64,000 nt of DNA from Marinilabiliales bacterium (GCA_003512955.1 DOTG01000033.1:1-64000); one strand, 5' to 3'. Shown: positions 26,078-36,135, numbered from the stretch's first letter. Notes: generated by a model not told the origin, from the sequence alone. Translations and numbers: made by a program.

Positions 26078-28039
26078 TTATTTTCCTTTCGATAAAATTG
26101 CTACATATCCTCCGCCCGGGGCCAGGTGAATTTTTAAAAGGTTTTTTTCAGGTCGCAACAATTCTCCTTTTTTGTAATCAATCGCCATCCGATCGGCATT
26201 TATGCCATCGGCCAGAAATTCTAGCTGATTATATTCCTTTGGAATAAATGAAAGATCGATGTCAAAATCGCGCGGTTTTTCATCGGTCATTGCCCCAATA
26301 AACCATTGGTTGCCTTTGCGCCGGGCTATTACAATATAATCGGCAATCTGACTTTGGAGCACATGGGTTTCATCCCAGATAACCGGAATTTTGGCAATAA
26401 ATTGGGTGCATGGTGTTTCACGGTAATAGTTCGAAGGATTATCGGCCAACATTTGCAACGGACTTTCATAAACCACATACATGGCTACCTGATGGGCGCG
26501 GGTTCCCTGACTCATCGGCCGATTAAACCTGTCAAAGAAATCTTTTCCCATGGCATTGTCCATAGCTCCCGGAGTATAATCCATGGGGCCGGCTGTCATG
26601 CGGGTAAAGGGTAAAATTACATCGTGTTCCGGAGTAATTTCGTTGCCCCATTTATTGTTTTCGAGTCCCAAAACCCCTTCGTGCGATAATACATTGGGAT
26701 AGGCTTTTTGTAAACCCGATGGTTTGTACGCCCCATGAAAATCGACAAACAGTTGATATTTGGCTGCCGTTTGCGCCACCCGTGTGTAATAATTTACCAT
26801 ATACTGATCGGCCCGTTGCATAAAATCAACTTTAATCCCTTTTACTCCCCAACCAGCATAGGTTTTTAATATGTTTTCCATATCTAAATCGAGCGGTTTC
26901 CATAATAGCCAAAGGATTACACCAACCTTTTTTTGATTCCCGTAAGCAACCAGTTCCTGAACATCGATTCCCGGAGCATTTTCCAAAACGTTCGTGGTTG
27001 TTTTCGACCAGCCTTCATCAAGAATTATATATTCCAAACCAAATTTGGATGCAAAATCAATGTAATATTTATAGGTTTCGGTATTGATACCCGATTTAAA
27101 ATCGACACCATAAATGTTGTTTGCATTCCACCAATCCCAGGCCACTTTACCTGGTTTTATCCATTGGGCGTTAGGTGTCTGGTTTGGGCTGGCCAATTGG
27201 TAAGCCAACGCATTTTCAACAATTCCGTTATCATTTTCTGAAACCATGAACACCCGCCAGGGGAATGTCCGGTTTCCTTTAACTGCGGCAATATAAGGTG
27301 CTGTTGCGGTAATCTCTTCATACCTGTCGGGATGCCGTTTGTGCGGTTCTGCTTTTAATACTACGCGGGGTTGAATGGCCGAAAATCCGTTTTTATGCGT
27401 GCCCTTTAAAAACAGGTTGGGATAATCGTAAACATCGGTTTCAGTGAAAACCAGGCTGATACCACTTTGCGTTTTAACATAAACGGGTAGCGAACAAAAT
27501 TGACTGTCAGCAATTTGGTTTACCTGATAGTGCTTGTAATGACCTTCGTAATGCGATATAAAACTAGTTTCTTCGGGAAAATAGGTGGAACATTCCTGGC
27601 CAAAATTCAATTGCATGGTTTCCTGATTAATCTTTAACGAGTCGCTGGCTGTGGTCTCGAACCGGTAAGCCACCCCATTGTTGTATGCCCTGAAAACAAC
27701 CGAATAGTTGTCTTTAAACCGTAATGTTAATTCGTTGCAGGCATCGGTAATAGTTGACTGTTTATAGGCCACCACGAGTGTTTGAGTTTCGTTTATGGTT
27801 TTAGCGATGCTCTTGGTTACACGGGGTTTTACACCAAAAACTTTGTTCGGCAGGTTCAGGCTAATGGCGCAATTTTCGATCACTGGTTTTGATTGATAAA
27901 CCACTGAAAAGCGAAGGGTGTCATTCAGTGAAATAGTGACAACCACTGAATTATCGGGCGAAGTAAGTTTTTTTGTTTGTGCCTGAGTTGATAAACCCAA
28001 TCCAAAAATTCCTAAAAATAATACTGTTTTAACAGACAT
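26078..28039 (-). CDS. GH97 glycoside hydrolase, probably retaining (alpha-galactosidase-like)
   Basis: 653 residues with a signal peptide (ends TQAQ). It shows the GH97 N-terminal beta-super-sandwich, a barrel with WDWWNANNIYGVDF and EYIILDEGWSK, and a GH97 C-terminal domain (GAMTDEKPRDFDI). In the barrel, GVKGIKVDFMQRADQ carries D405 at the place where retaining GH97 enzymes have their nucleophile, whereas inverting SusB-type glucosidases lack it. This favours a retaining alpha-galactosidase or related activity. In an extensin-like substrate, alpha-galactose on serine would be the expected target. It is second gene of block 2, 11 bases after the S9 gene. Confidence 0.87.
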   Translation of the reverse strand: MSVKTVLFLGIFGLGLSTQAQTKKLTSPDNSVVVTISLNDTLRFSVVYQSKPVIENCAISLNLPNKVFGVKPRVTKSIAKTINETQTLVVAYKQSTITDACNELTLRFKDNYSVVFRAYNNGVAYRFETTASDSLKINQETMQLNFGQECSTYFPEETSFISHYEGHYKHYQVNQIADSQFCSLPVYVKTQSGISLVFTETDVYDYPNLFLKGTHKNGFSAIQPRVVLKAEPHKRHPDRYEEITATAPYIAAVKGNRTFPWRVFMVSENDNGIVENALAYQLASPNQTPNAQWIKPGKVAWDWWNANNIYGVDFKSGINTETYKYYIDFASKFGLEYIILDEGWSKTTTNVLENAPGIDVQELVAYGNQKKVGVILWLLWKPLDLDMENILKTYAGWGVKGIKVDFMQRADQYMVNYYTRVAQTAAKYQLFVDFHGAYKPSGLQKAYPNVLSHEGVLGLENNKWGNEITPEHDVILPFTRMTAGPMDYTPGAMDNAMGKDFFDRFNRPMSQGTRAHQVAMYVVYESPLQMLADNPSNYYRETPCTQFIAKIPVIWDETHVLQSQIADYIVIARRKGNQWFIGAMTDEKPRDFDIDLSFIPKEYNQLEFLADGINADRMAIDYKKGELLRPEKNLLKIHLAPGGGYVAILSKGK

Positions 28040-28050
28040 CTTTTATGTTT

Positions 28051-30288
28051 TTATTTTGTGTTCCAATCGGGGGTAAATTCGTGATACAAGTGTTTGATAA
28101 AGAAATCGCGGCGTTTTCGTTCGCCAAATGTACCGCCCAGTGTGTGATTTACTCCGGGAAGAACCACCAATTCAAAATCTTTTCCGGCTTTAATTAATGC
28201 ATCGGCAACTTGCATGGTAGACGCCGGATCAACATTATCATCGACCTCGCCAACAATTAACATTAAATTACCCTGTAACCGGTAAGCATTCACTACGTTT
28301 GAGTTTTCTTCATACTGTTTTCCTATTGGGTAACCTAACCATTGCTCGTTCCACCACATTTTATCCATCCGGTTGTCGTGGCATCCACACGAAGAAACGC
28401 CCACTTTGTAAAATTCGGGATGAAACAACAGGGCGGCTGTTGAATTTTGTCCACCGGCCGATCCTCCAAATACGCCAACCCGGGAGGTATCCATATACGG
28501 GTATTTTTCGGCAGCGGCTTTCATCCATAAAATGCGATCGGGAAAACCGGCATCTTTAATGTTTTGAAAACAGACATCGTGAAAGGCTTTTGACCGGTTC
28601 GAAGTTCCCATACCATCGATGGTAACGATAATAAAACCTAATTCGGCAAGACCTGAAAAGCTATAGAAATAAGGTCGGAAAGATTTTTGTACATACGAAC
28701 TTTGCGGGCCGGCATAAATGTATTCAATAACAGGATAGGTTTTGGCAGCATCGAAATGAGTGGGCCGGTAAATGTTGCCCCAAATATCTGTTTTGCCATC
28801 GCGCCCTTTTGCAACAAAGGGTTCGGGCAAAATATACCCCGCTGCCAATAATTGACTGATGTCGGCTTTTTCAACAGCCATTACAACTTTTCCGTCGGCG
28901 GCAGAACGCAAAACCGTTGTTGGTGCTGTATTGGCCGATGAATAGGTGTCGGTAAAAAACTGATAATCGCTGGTAAAAACTACCTGGTGGTTCAGCTTTT
29001 CGGGGGTTAATTCGGTGAGTTTTGAACCATCGAAATTGATACGGAAATAATGCACAAAATAGGGATCCTCATCAGGGTTTTTGCCCGAGGCTCCAAATAT
29101 AACCTGCCTTTTCATGGTGTCCACTTTTACCACTTCGCGCACCATCCATAATCCCCGGGTAATTTGGTTTTTTAATTCACCCGTATTTTTGTTGAATAGA
29201 TACAAATGGTTAAACCCGTCGCGCTCCGAAGCCCAGATAATTTCCTGGCTCCCATCGATATCGAACCGATAGCGCTTACCTGAATAATCGAAAAATGTTT
29301 GAAACGATTCAGTGATCAAATCGGTGGTACTGCCTGTTTGAGCATCGACTTTTACAACTTTATAAACCTGGTGCCCGCGTTGATTAAACTCGAAGGTAAA
29401 ATAACGGCTGTCGGGGTTCCAGGCAATGCCATCTAAGGAAAACTGGTTCAGGTAGAGGCTCACATCAACCGGTATTTGCGATTTATTGGTAATGCTAAAT
29501 AACGAAGGTTTATTGATGGGCAGAGCATCGCCGGGTTTAAGATATTCAAGGGTGTGCCATTTTGGCTGTATTTGGTCAACAGGCGATGATTCAACAAAAT
29601 GGATATACTGTTTGGTGTTGGGCCTTATTTTATTGGTTACTAAAAATTTAGAATCGGGCGACCAATAAATGGCCGATGCGTAATATTCGCCTCCAGAACC
29701 ATCGTAACTTAACTGGAATTCTTCGTTGGTTTTTCGGCGGGTAATATAAACATTGTAGTTTTTAATACCAGCTTCCCACACACTATCAGGAGAAACAGTT
29801 TTAGCATCGGTTACATCGGGATAAGTAATCCCCCAATGGAGTTCCTTAACCGGCGGTTGGTAGGTTTTTTCCTTTATCTGGTAATTGGCAATATCTATTT
29901 TCCAATTGTAATCATTTAAAAAGAATGAAAATTCGGTTAGTTCTTTATTAAAATTTACCCGGGATATTGATTTTAACGGGTGGTCCAGTTGGGTTGTGTT
30001 ATGTAAAAGCGCTTCAACTTTTGGGGCATCAAAAGCTACTTTTCGGGTTGCGTTTTGAGCATCCAATATCCAGAATTCAATTCCGGCCGGGGTGTTTTTT
30101 TTGTACCAAAAACGCTGAGTGCTGTCGATGGAATGTATTTCAATAACTGAGTGGTACACCAAATCAGAAAAACACTCTATGGAATCGGCCCGAAGGTATC
30201 GTTCTTTTGTAATTTGTCCGTTCAGAACCGATATTCCTGTAAGAATAGCCAATAGAGAAATGGCAAGAGTTTTACAGCAATGTTGCAT
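28051..30288 (-). CDS. S9B/DPP-IV-type prolyl peptidase, secreted
   Basis: 745 residues from the ATG at 30288, which follows an A-rich leader and gives a good signal peptide. An in-frame ATG at 30315 would add nine residues but abuts a hairpin. The N-terminal eight-bladed propeller is of DPP-IV type ('YWSPDSKFLVTNK', 'AWNPDSRYFTFEF'). The C-terminal alpha/beta hydrolase has the nucleophile in GVFGGSAGGQ, the acid in GEVDDNVDPAST and the histidine in LPGVNHTLGG. Enzymes of this family release X-Pro dipeptides. It is first gene of block 2, so release of prolyl dipeptides is a core function there. Confidence 0.9.
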   Translation of the reverse strand: MQHCCKTLAISLLAILTGISVLNGQITKERYLRADSIECFSDLVYHSVIEIHSIDSTQRFWYKKNTPAGIEFWILDAQNATRKVAFDAPKVEALLHNTTQLDHPLKSISRVNFNKELTEFSFFLNDYNWKIDIANYQIKEKTYQPPVKELHWGITYPDVTDAKTVSPDSVWEAGIKNYNVYITRRKTNEEFQLSYDGSGGEYYASAIYWSPDSKFLVTNKIRPNTKQYIHFVESSPVDQIQPKWHTLEYLKPGDALPINKPSLFSITNKSQIPVDVSLYLNQFSLDGIAWNPDSRYFTFEFNQRGHQVYKVVKVDAQTGSTTDLITESFQTFFDYSGKRYRFDIDGSQEIIWASERDGFNHLYLFNKNTGELKNQITRGLWMVREVVKVDTMKRQVIFGASGKNPDEDPYFVHYFRINFDGSKLTELTPEKLNHQVVFTSDYQFFTDTYSSANTAPTTVLRSAADGKVVMAVEKADISQLLAAGYILPEPFVAKGRDGKTDIWGNIYRPTHFDAAKTYPVIEYIYAGPQSSYVQKSFRPYFYSFSGLAELGFIIVTIDGMGTSNRSKAFHDVCFQNIKDAGFPDRILWMKAAAEKYPYMDTSRVGVFGGSAGGQNSTAALLFHPEFYKVGVSSCGCHDNRMDKMWWNEQWLGYPIGKQYEENSNVVNAYRLQGNLMLIVGEVDDNVDPASTMQVADALIKAGKDFELVVLPGVNHTLGGTFGERKRRDFFIKHLYHEFTPDWNTK

Positions 30289-30316
30289 TTTATTTTTATT
30301 TAAATTAATAACCATT

Positions 30317-30342
30317 AAAATAAGAGATAACCCTCTTATTTT
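30317..30342. promoter_or_regulatory. Perfect 10-bp inverted repeat just upstream of the S9 gene
   Basis: AAAATAAGAG-ATAACC-CTCTTATTTT, 10-bp arms and a 6-base spacer, ending 28 bases before the chosen start. It could be an operator or a leader hairpin for block 2. Confidence 0.5.
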
Positions 30343-30370
30343 TGATGTGTCACAAACAATTATCCCGATT

Positions 30371-30410
30371 TTTTAAAAAACCGGAAAGAAACATGGATGC
30401 CTCTTTCCGG
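30371..30410 (-). terminator. Terminator closing block 1
   Basis: CCGGAAAGA (30381-30389) pairs with TCTTTCCGG (30402-30410). On the minus strand the stem is followed by TTTTTTAAAAAATC. It lies 155 bases past the lone DUF4859 gene. Confidence 0.75.
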
Positions 30411-30466
30411 AAACCTAAACCTAAACATAACAACTAAACTCATCTACAACAACACATCAATCTAAA

Positions 30467-30506
30467 GGAAACATGGTACACGGTTTCCCGGTAAAGCCCT
30501 GTTTCC
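30467..30506 (-). other. Hairpin in the trailer of block 1
   Basis: GGAAACA (30467-30473) pairs with TGTTTCC (30500-30506), with an inner GC-rich part (CGGTTTCCCGG). It lacks a good T-run and may stabilise the 3' end. Confidence 0.35.
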
Positions 30507-30565
30507 GTTTTTGTTATGAAAAAACAACTCATTTTTATCTTTAGTAAATTCTTGCGTTGTACTGA

Positions 30566-31081
30566 TTATTCCTGATTTTCATTGGCTACAATCGTGATGT
30601 TGAATGTGATAGAGGCCAACGCGTTTTGATACATAAATCCCTGTTTAATGGTGTAGGTATCACCAACCTCGGTAGCTCCCGGAAACTGACCGATTTCAAA
30701 GGCAAAATGATCGGTCATTTCAGAAAACAACACCGCTTGAGAACCCCAGGTCGTTGTTTTGCCATCGGCAGTAAACCAATGTCCAAACCCTGTTGCTGTT
30801 GGTTTTGCTTCATTAAGGGTGCCATCGGCATTTAAGGCATAATAGTGTACCAACGAAGTATCGTTCACTCCAAGGTTTACCATAAAATAATCGGCATACG
30901 ATAAATTAAACGCATCGGTAATAGCCACAGAATCTAATGCCTGATAGGTTCTTGAATAATTAATATCTACCGGCATGTTTATATTATAGGTTAATGAAAC
31001 ATCTTTGATTTCATCTTTTTCGCAGGACACAAAAAGCAGAACCAACCCGCTTAAAAGCCCAAAAACAATTTTTTTACTCAT
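30566..31081 (-). CDS. DUF4859 lipoprotein, single domain
   Basis: 171 residues with lipobox LLFVSCEK, then one DUF4859 domain. The domain hallmark is GHWFTADG...TWG..AVLFSE...FEIGQFPG......YTIKQ. The same hallmark recurs once at the end of the protein at 40753-42729 and three times at 42816-44252. DUF4859 has no assigned function. Lipid anchoring and PUL context suggest a surface ligand-binding module. It is last gene of block 1, 12 bases after the discoidin-zincin gene. Confidence 0.8.
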   Translation of the reverse strand: MSKKIVFGLLSGLVLLFVSCEKDEIKDVSLTYNINMPVDINYSRTYQALDSVAITDAFNLSYADYFMVNLGVNDTSLVHYYALNADGTLNEAKPTATGFGHWFTADGKTTTWGSQAVLFSEMTDHFAFEIGQFPGATEVGDTYTIKQGFMYQNALASITFNITIVANENQE

Positions 31082-31093
31082 TGATTTTTTTAA

Positions 31094-33685
31094 TTATTGA
31101 ACAATAAGTTTGTGTGATTTTCTGAATGTGCCGCTTTTAACAACAATCAGATAAACCCCTTTGCTTAACAACCCGTTGTTGCTTATTGTAAGCTTTTTAT
31201 CGGTGGTTGAAGTGTTATAAATAACCTGCCCCATCAGGTTGCAAATCTGCACCTGAGTTACCTGTTCGGGGGTGTTTTCGAATGCAATATTCAAATCGGC
31301 ATTTGTATTTAGCGGATTTGGATAAATAACCGATCCTGATGCCGATGCTGCTTTTTCAGTATCAATACCGATGTAGTTGTCCATATTTTTCCAGTTATAC
31401 CATTTTGTTTTTGTATTCGCCACACCAATAACTCCTTCGCCCAGTTGTAACCGATAGTCGTAATGCGCTTTACGGGTTTCTTCCCCTTTATAGATATAAT
31501 CGGTATTGGCAATTACAGCAATAACTACTCCGTTTCCGGGAGGCGTTTCCAATTTCAGGGTACAATCGCCGCCATACACAGGTTGGCTATAGATGGGTTT
31601 TCCGGTAGTATCGCGGTAGCAAAGCATACAACACATGTTTTCGCCAATGGGATGAAAGTTTACCGTTACCTGATTGCCGCTTACAAAAAGAGGTATTTGA
31701 TTCGAGCCTGACCAGCCGGGAGTTGTACGATATTCGGGGGTTAAAATGTTGGCGACATTTTTAGTGGTAGTAACATACGGTGTCGCCGACCATTCTTTAG
31801 GTTTAATCCAGTATGGGCTCCATTCTTCTTTAATGGTGGTACCCATGTAGCTGTCCATCAACGAACGCAAAGCACCTGTCCATTTGCCCATATCAAGCAA
31901 CGCTTGCTTTGCCCGGTACTCCATAATTAACCGACGGGTTTGCGCTTCACCCAGAGTATCGGCCATACCTTCTAATACGCGGCCGGGGCAATTGCGCCAA
32001 ATCCAGGCTACGCTTTCGTGCCCAAGAGTCATGCTCAAAAATGTAGGAAAGGCGTTACCATATTGTGTTCCGCCGAGATAGTTCCGCCATGTGCAAATTT
32101 GGGCTCCGCTTGCATTGGTTTTGTTAACACCTTCGGCTGATGGTCCGCCAAAACTATCGTCCTGCAACCATCCACTGTAACATTCAATAGGCATAAACGG
32201 GGCAATAAAGTTGCATCCGTTCAGGAAACCCATACTGCTATAATCACCTGAGCGGCGCGACTCCATTTCTTGTTGCAACCAGGTATTGCCTCCTTCCTGA
32301 AACCATGCAGCTTCTTTTGCTCCGGGCAAATCGGCTAATACCGAATGAATCCCTTCATGAACACAGGCTCCCTGTTGATAAGCGGCATCGGCACTGTTAT
32401 TTGAAGGATCGAAACTATAAACCGGGTAATACGAAAGCAATACCATCGGCCAACTTTCACCATTGTATGAGGTAGCACTTTGCCATCCGCCCAATTCGGT
32501 ATTCGATGCGTTATCGGTGCATAAACCAGAACCAAATAAATAAATAGCACTCCGGTAGCCGTTTTTAGCCCGCTTATCGGGAGGCCATCCAAGAGTATCG
32601 CGGAAATAGGCAAAATCTTCGTTCATCCGTTCCAAAAGCGGAGTAATGGCGTTTGAAGTTACCAGACTGTTTTTATCAGCTCCCCATAAAAAAGTCCACC
32701 ACCCTTTCGATTGTGCGCCCACCACACCTTCGCAATCGGGTAAATCTTTGGTTGGCATTTGTAAGTCGGGGTATTCCTGACGGAAATTATACGCTAATGT
32801 TGGACTATATGATGGCCAATGGTATGCACTGCCAAGGTTCAATGAATCGACAACCGTTACCGTTATACTTGTGTCGGAGGTTGCCCAGCAGTTGTTTGAA
32901 AGGGTTACGTTATATGTTCCACCCTGCCCCAACTGCATGTTTGAAAGCAAAATTTCAGCACCTCCTGAAATATATCCTGTTGGACCATCCCATCTGTATG
33001 TTCCACTGTCGGAAGGAAAAGCACCAAGAGCCAAGTTGGTTCCTTTGTTTACAGAAATAAACTTAGCATCCTTCCAATCGCCATCGTTCATTTTATATTT
33101 AGCAATAACCGGTGTGGGGTCGCAGGGTTGACCTTTTATGCCCATCACTTTCCATTGCTGGATTCCGGTACTGGTTAAACTAATCATGTAAATACGTATC
33201 TTATTGGTTTTTACATTATCGATGGTAATGGTATTGTATGTATTCAAAAGAGTGCCAATACTGTCTAACAAAACCCAATCGGAACCATCCCAATAATCAA
33301 CATACGCGGCGTAGGGTTTTGAGATTCCTCCACCATCGGACCACCAGTAGACTGAAGTAGAAACTAATGAATTGATCTGTTCCCAGTCGTATTGCACCCA
33401 GTTCCATGTGTTGTAACTGCCTTCTCCATTCCAGTTTCCGTAAGTTTTTCCATCATCTTCGTTTGAACTGGTTGGTTCATCGCCATCGTTTACTGCCCCA
33501 AGGGTTTCCCACGATGAGCAAAATGAAGTAGATACCGCGGCTGAAAGTGCCAGGTTCACCACCCCATCGGCTTTACTGCCTTGTATGTTTTGCGCAAGTG
33601 CAGGTTGTACCGATAATAAAATCAGTAATCCCCAAGCACCCCGTCTTTGATAGAAGCGCAAAAGAGGTATCGTTGGTAATCGCAT
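31094..33685 (-). CDS. Discoidin-domain zincin with T9SS sorting tail
   Basis: 863 residues. The unusual N-terminus has two arginines before the signal hydrophobic core. Order: discoidin-like domain (about 40-185, WNWVQYDWEQ, VYWWSDGGG), a small Ig-like domain (about 195-280), then a large region with ACVHEGIHSV (H443, E444, H447) and FQEGGNTW (E464), a compact zinc site. The last 80 residues are a T9SS sorting domain ('IYPNPLNTNADLNIAF' and 'GLLSKGVYLIVV'). The family is unfamiliar to me. HEXXH plus a glutamate 17 residues on suggests a surface metalloprotease. The discoidin-like domain resembles those ending both GH127 enzymes. Confidence 0.75.
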   Translation of the reverse strand: MRLPTIPLLRFYQRRGAWGLLILLSVQPALAQNIQGSKADGVVNLALSAAVSTSFCSSWETLGAVNDGDEPTSSNEDDGKTYGNWNGEGSYNTWNWVQYDWEQINSLVSTSVYWWSDGGGISKPYAAYVDYWDGSDWVLLDSIGTLLNTYNTITIDNVKTNKIRIYMISLTSTGIQQWKVMGIKGQPCDPTPVIAKYKMNDGDWKDAKFISVNKGTNLALGAFPSDSGTYRWDGPTGYISGGAEILLSNMQLGQGGTYNVTLSNNCWATSDTSITVTVVDSLNLGSAYHWPSYSPTLAYNFRQEYPDLQMPTKDLPDCEGVVGAQSKGWWTFLWGADKNSLVTSNAITPLLERMNEDFAYFRDTLGWPPDKRAKNGYRSAIYLFGSGLCTDNASNTELGGWQSATSYNGESWPMVLLSYYPVYSFDPSNNSADAAYQQGACVHEGIHSVLADLPGAKEAAWFQEGGNTWLQQEMESRRSGDYSSMGFLNGCNFIAPFMPIECYSGWLQDDSFGGPSAEGVNKTNASGAQICTWRNYLGGTQYGNAFPTFLSMTLGHESVAWIWRNCPGRVLEGMADTLGEAQTRRLIMEYRAKQALLDMGKWTGALRSLMDSYMGTTIKEEWSPYWIKPKEWSATPYVTTTKNVANILTPEYRTTPGWSGSNQIPLFVSGNQVTVNFHPIGENMCCMLCYRDTTGKPIYSQPVYGGDCTLKLETPPGNGVVIAVIANTDYIYKGEETRKAHYDYRLQLGEGVIGVANTKTKWYNWKNMDNYIGIDTEKAASASGSVIYPNPLNTNADLNIAFENTPEQVTQVQICNLMGQVIYNTSTTDKKLTISNNGLLSKGVYLIVVKSGTFRKSHKLIVQ

Positions 33686-33715
33686 TTTAAATTTTTTTAT
33701 AGGTTTTTATACTAT

Positions 33716-36127
33716 CTACTTTACTTCCCATTCATGGATGCCTGTTGAGAATTTTTCGCTCAGCTTCACCCTTAGTTTTAAGGCCTGGGTAGTAATGGGG
33801 TCAAATGATATTTCATCCCAGGCATCTTTGGTTATTTTATAGGTTCCCTGAGCTTTAACCGGGTTCCATTTCCCGTTTTCAAGATACTGCAATTCCCACG
33901 CTACCGGAATACGGCAACCACCGAATGGACCGTCGTCGAACCAATAAACCCGCGATGACGAAACAGTACGGAGGGTATCAAAATCGTACTGCACCCATTC
34001 CCAGGTATTGTTTATGGGCCACCAATGATAATAGGGCCGGGCATGATCGTTAGAATTCACAGGATCGTACTGATCGGTTAATGCCACTTTTAACGAAGGC
34101 GCCATGCGGCTGGCTGTAACTTTACTTTTGTTTGCAATGGTGGGGGCTGGTTGCGGGTACACCGATGTAGTGTCGGTAGCCAGCCAAACCATCATTTCGC
34201 CGGGTCCACGGTTGTTCCATGAATAATAGGGAATTAGAGTAACATCAACCGGATTCGAAAAATGGAAGGTTTTATCAACATTCCGGCTGACCTCCTGTGC
34301 ATGAGTCCTGATTATTTTCACTCCATTTAATAAAATGTCAGCAAATTCTGCGGAGGTTTCACCCTCTTTATCGAACAATAAACTTAAAATATTCCCTTTG
34401 TTGTTGTCGGGCCATTCGGCACAATACACCAATGGTCCACATTCATAGGCAATTTTATTCCGGTCGGCTTCCACCTTCTCATCGGCTACTACTGCTTTAA
34501 TTTCCATTGGGAGATCAACTGTTACCTGATCGCCTTTTTTCCAATTGCGGGAGATAGTAATATAGCCTTTTGATACCTCGGAACGTACTTTTTTCCCATT
34601 AACCGTAATGGTAACCGGGTGCTGTTCTTTGTTCAGGAAAGAGTACAGATTTCCGGGAATTGCGGTATTTTCAGCCCATCCTGGAATCCGGATTTTTAAA
34701 TCGAATTTTTTCTTTTCTTTAGGATTCACGGTAATTTCAACCTTCCCTTCCCAAGGATAATTGGTTTTCTGAACCAACTCCACGGGAGTTTCACCTAGCT
34801 TGATTTCTGCTGTATTTTGAACAAACAGGTTCAGGAAAATGGAATTATCTGATTTGGCATAAATATATCCGGGAATTGAGGGTAAAAGCCTGGCCACGTT
34901 GGGCGGACAACAGGCACAACCAAACCATTTTCCGCGGTTGTGCTGTCCCATCGACTCCAAAACGTTGGGATAGAAAAACCGATCGCCCTTTAACGAAACG
35001 CCGGATAAGAACGCGTTGTACAAAGTACACTCTAACACATCGTAATATTTGGCATCGCCTTCGGCTAAAAACATGCGGTAGTTCCACAATACCATCCCCA
35101 CCGAAGCACAAGTTTCGCAATAAGCCGACATATTTGGTAAATTGTAATCGCCTGCAAATCCTTCATTGCCTCCCGATGCCCCAATTCCTCCGGTTACATA
35201 GATTTTTTTATAAACAATATCTTCCCAAATAGCTTTTAATGCATTATGATAACTGGTATCCTGGTATAAAGCCGCAACATCGGCCATGGCAGAATACATG
35301 TAGGTGGCACGTACGGCGTGCCCAACCGCCGTTTTTTGGTCAACCACTTTCTTATGCGATTGGTTGTATTCATCCCCTTCGGGAAGGGTTCCACGGACAT
35401 CGAGAAAGAATTTGGCCAAATCGAGGTAGCGTTTTTCGCCCGTTGCATAGTATAATTTTACCAACCCTAATTCAACTTCCTGATGTCCCGTGAAAGTTTT
35501 CAATTTATCCCATCCAAAAACCGAATCAATCAGGTTGGCCGATTTAATGGCAATTTCCAAAAAATTCCTTTTGCCTGTTGCCTGAAAATGCGCCACGGCA
35601 CCTTCGAACAAATGTCCCAGGTTGTAAAGCTCGTGACTTAAAATATGCTCCTTTTCCCAACGTTTGCTTCCGATCCAATCGTGCGAATTGTCACCCATGA
35701 TAGTGCGGATGGTATAAATGTACCCATCGGCTTCCTGCGCTTTTCCCACTTTGTAAATCAGGGAATCGATGCGGGCATCGAGTTGTGGATCGGGAAAAGT
35801 TTGCATTGAATAACTAGCCGCTTCAATTATTTTATAAATGTCGGAATCGTCGAAAGGGTATTCTGAACAGAAGGTACCTTCGGCCATATGACCTGCAATT
35901 TCAAAATTTTTGATACGTCCGCTGATGGTCGATTGCTCAATGGCAATAGGAATGGTTACCTCGTGGTTGGTTTTTATGCGCGGGGCCCAAAAATTATCGC
36001 TGATTTTTACACTGGTAAAAGGAACACCCTCCAACGCTTCGGTTGAAGATTTTGGTGAATTACATCCGGCAAAAAAAGGGAACAGGATGGTAACCACAAA
36101 TAGCTTTGATAATCGTACTTTATTCAT
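33716..36127 (-). CDS. GH127 beta-L-arabinofuranosidase-like lipoprotein (copy A)
   Basis: 803 residues with lipobox FFAGCNS. GH127 (DUF1680) enzymes remove beta-L-arabinofuranose using a zinc-bound cysteine nucleophile. The site is visible: E338 and C340 in YCETCAS, C406 and C407 in GCACCPPN, with one of the paired cysteines as nucleophile. After the (alpha/alpha)6 barrel and beta domains, the last 140 residues form a discoidin-like domain ('WEWVQYDFDTL' and ending in IHEWEVK). The tandem paralogue copy B lies 8 bases upstream. Likely substrates are beta-arabinosides such as those on hydroxyproline, but pectin side chains are an alternative. Confidence 0.9.
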   Translation of the reverse strand: MNKVRLSKLFVVTILFPFFAGCNSPKSSTEALEGVPFTSVKISDNFWAPRIKTNHEVTIPIAIEQSTISGRIKNFEIAGHMAEGTFCSEYPFDDSDIYKIIEAASYSMQTFPDPQLDARIDSLIYKVGKAQEADGYIYTIRTIMGDNSHDWIGSKRWEKEHILSHELYNLGHLFEGAVAHFQATGKRNFLEIAIKSANLIDSVFGWDKLKTFTGHQEVELGLVKLYYATGEKRYLDLAKFFLDVRGTLPEGDEYNQSHKKVVDQKTAVGHAVRATYMYSAMADVAALYQDTSYHNALKAIWEDIVYKKIYVTGGIGASGGNEGFAGDYNLPNMSAYCETCASVGMVLWNYRMFLAEGDAKYYDVLECTLYNAFLSGVSLKGDRFFYPNVLESMGQHNRGKWFGCACCPPNVARLLPSIPGYIYAKSDNSIFLNLFVQNTAEIKLGETPVELVQKTNYPWEGKVEITVNPKEKKKFDLKIRIPGWAENTAIPGNLYSFLNKEQHPVTITVNGKKVRSEVSKGYITISRNWKKGDQVTVDLPMEIKAVVADEKVEADRNKIAYECGPLVYCAEWPDNNKGNILSLLFDKEGETSAEFADILLNGVKIIRTHAQEVSRNVDKTFHFSNPVDVTLIPYYSWNNRGPGEMMVWLATDTTSVYPQPAPTIANKSKVTASRMAPSLKVALTDQYDPVNSNDHARPYYHWWPINNTWEWVQYDFDTLRTVSSSRVYWFDDGPFGGCRIPVAWELQYLENGKWNPVKAQGTYKITKDAWDEISFDPITTQALKLRVKLSEKFSTGIHEWEVK

Positions 36128-36135
36128 AAAATCTT

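Noticed and set aside
34876..35232. 118-residue frame opposite the GH127 gene
   Set aside because: Antisense shadow of conserved GH127 coding sequence, with Arg/Thr/Pro-rich random composition.
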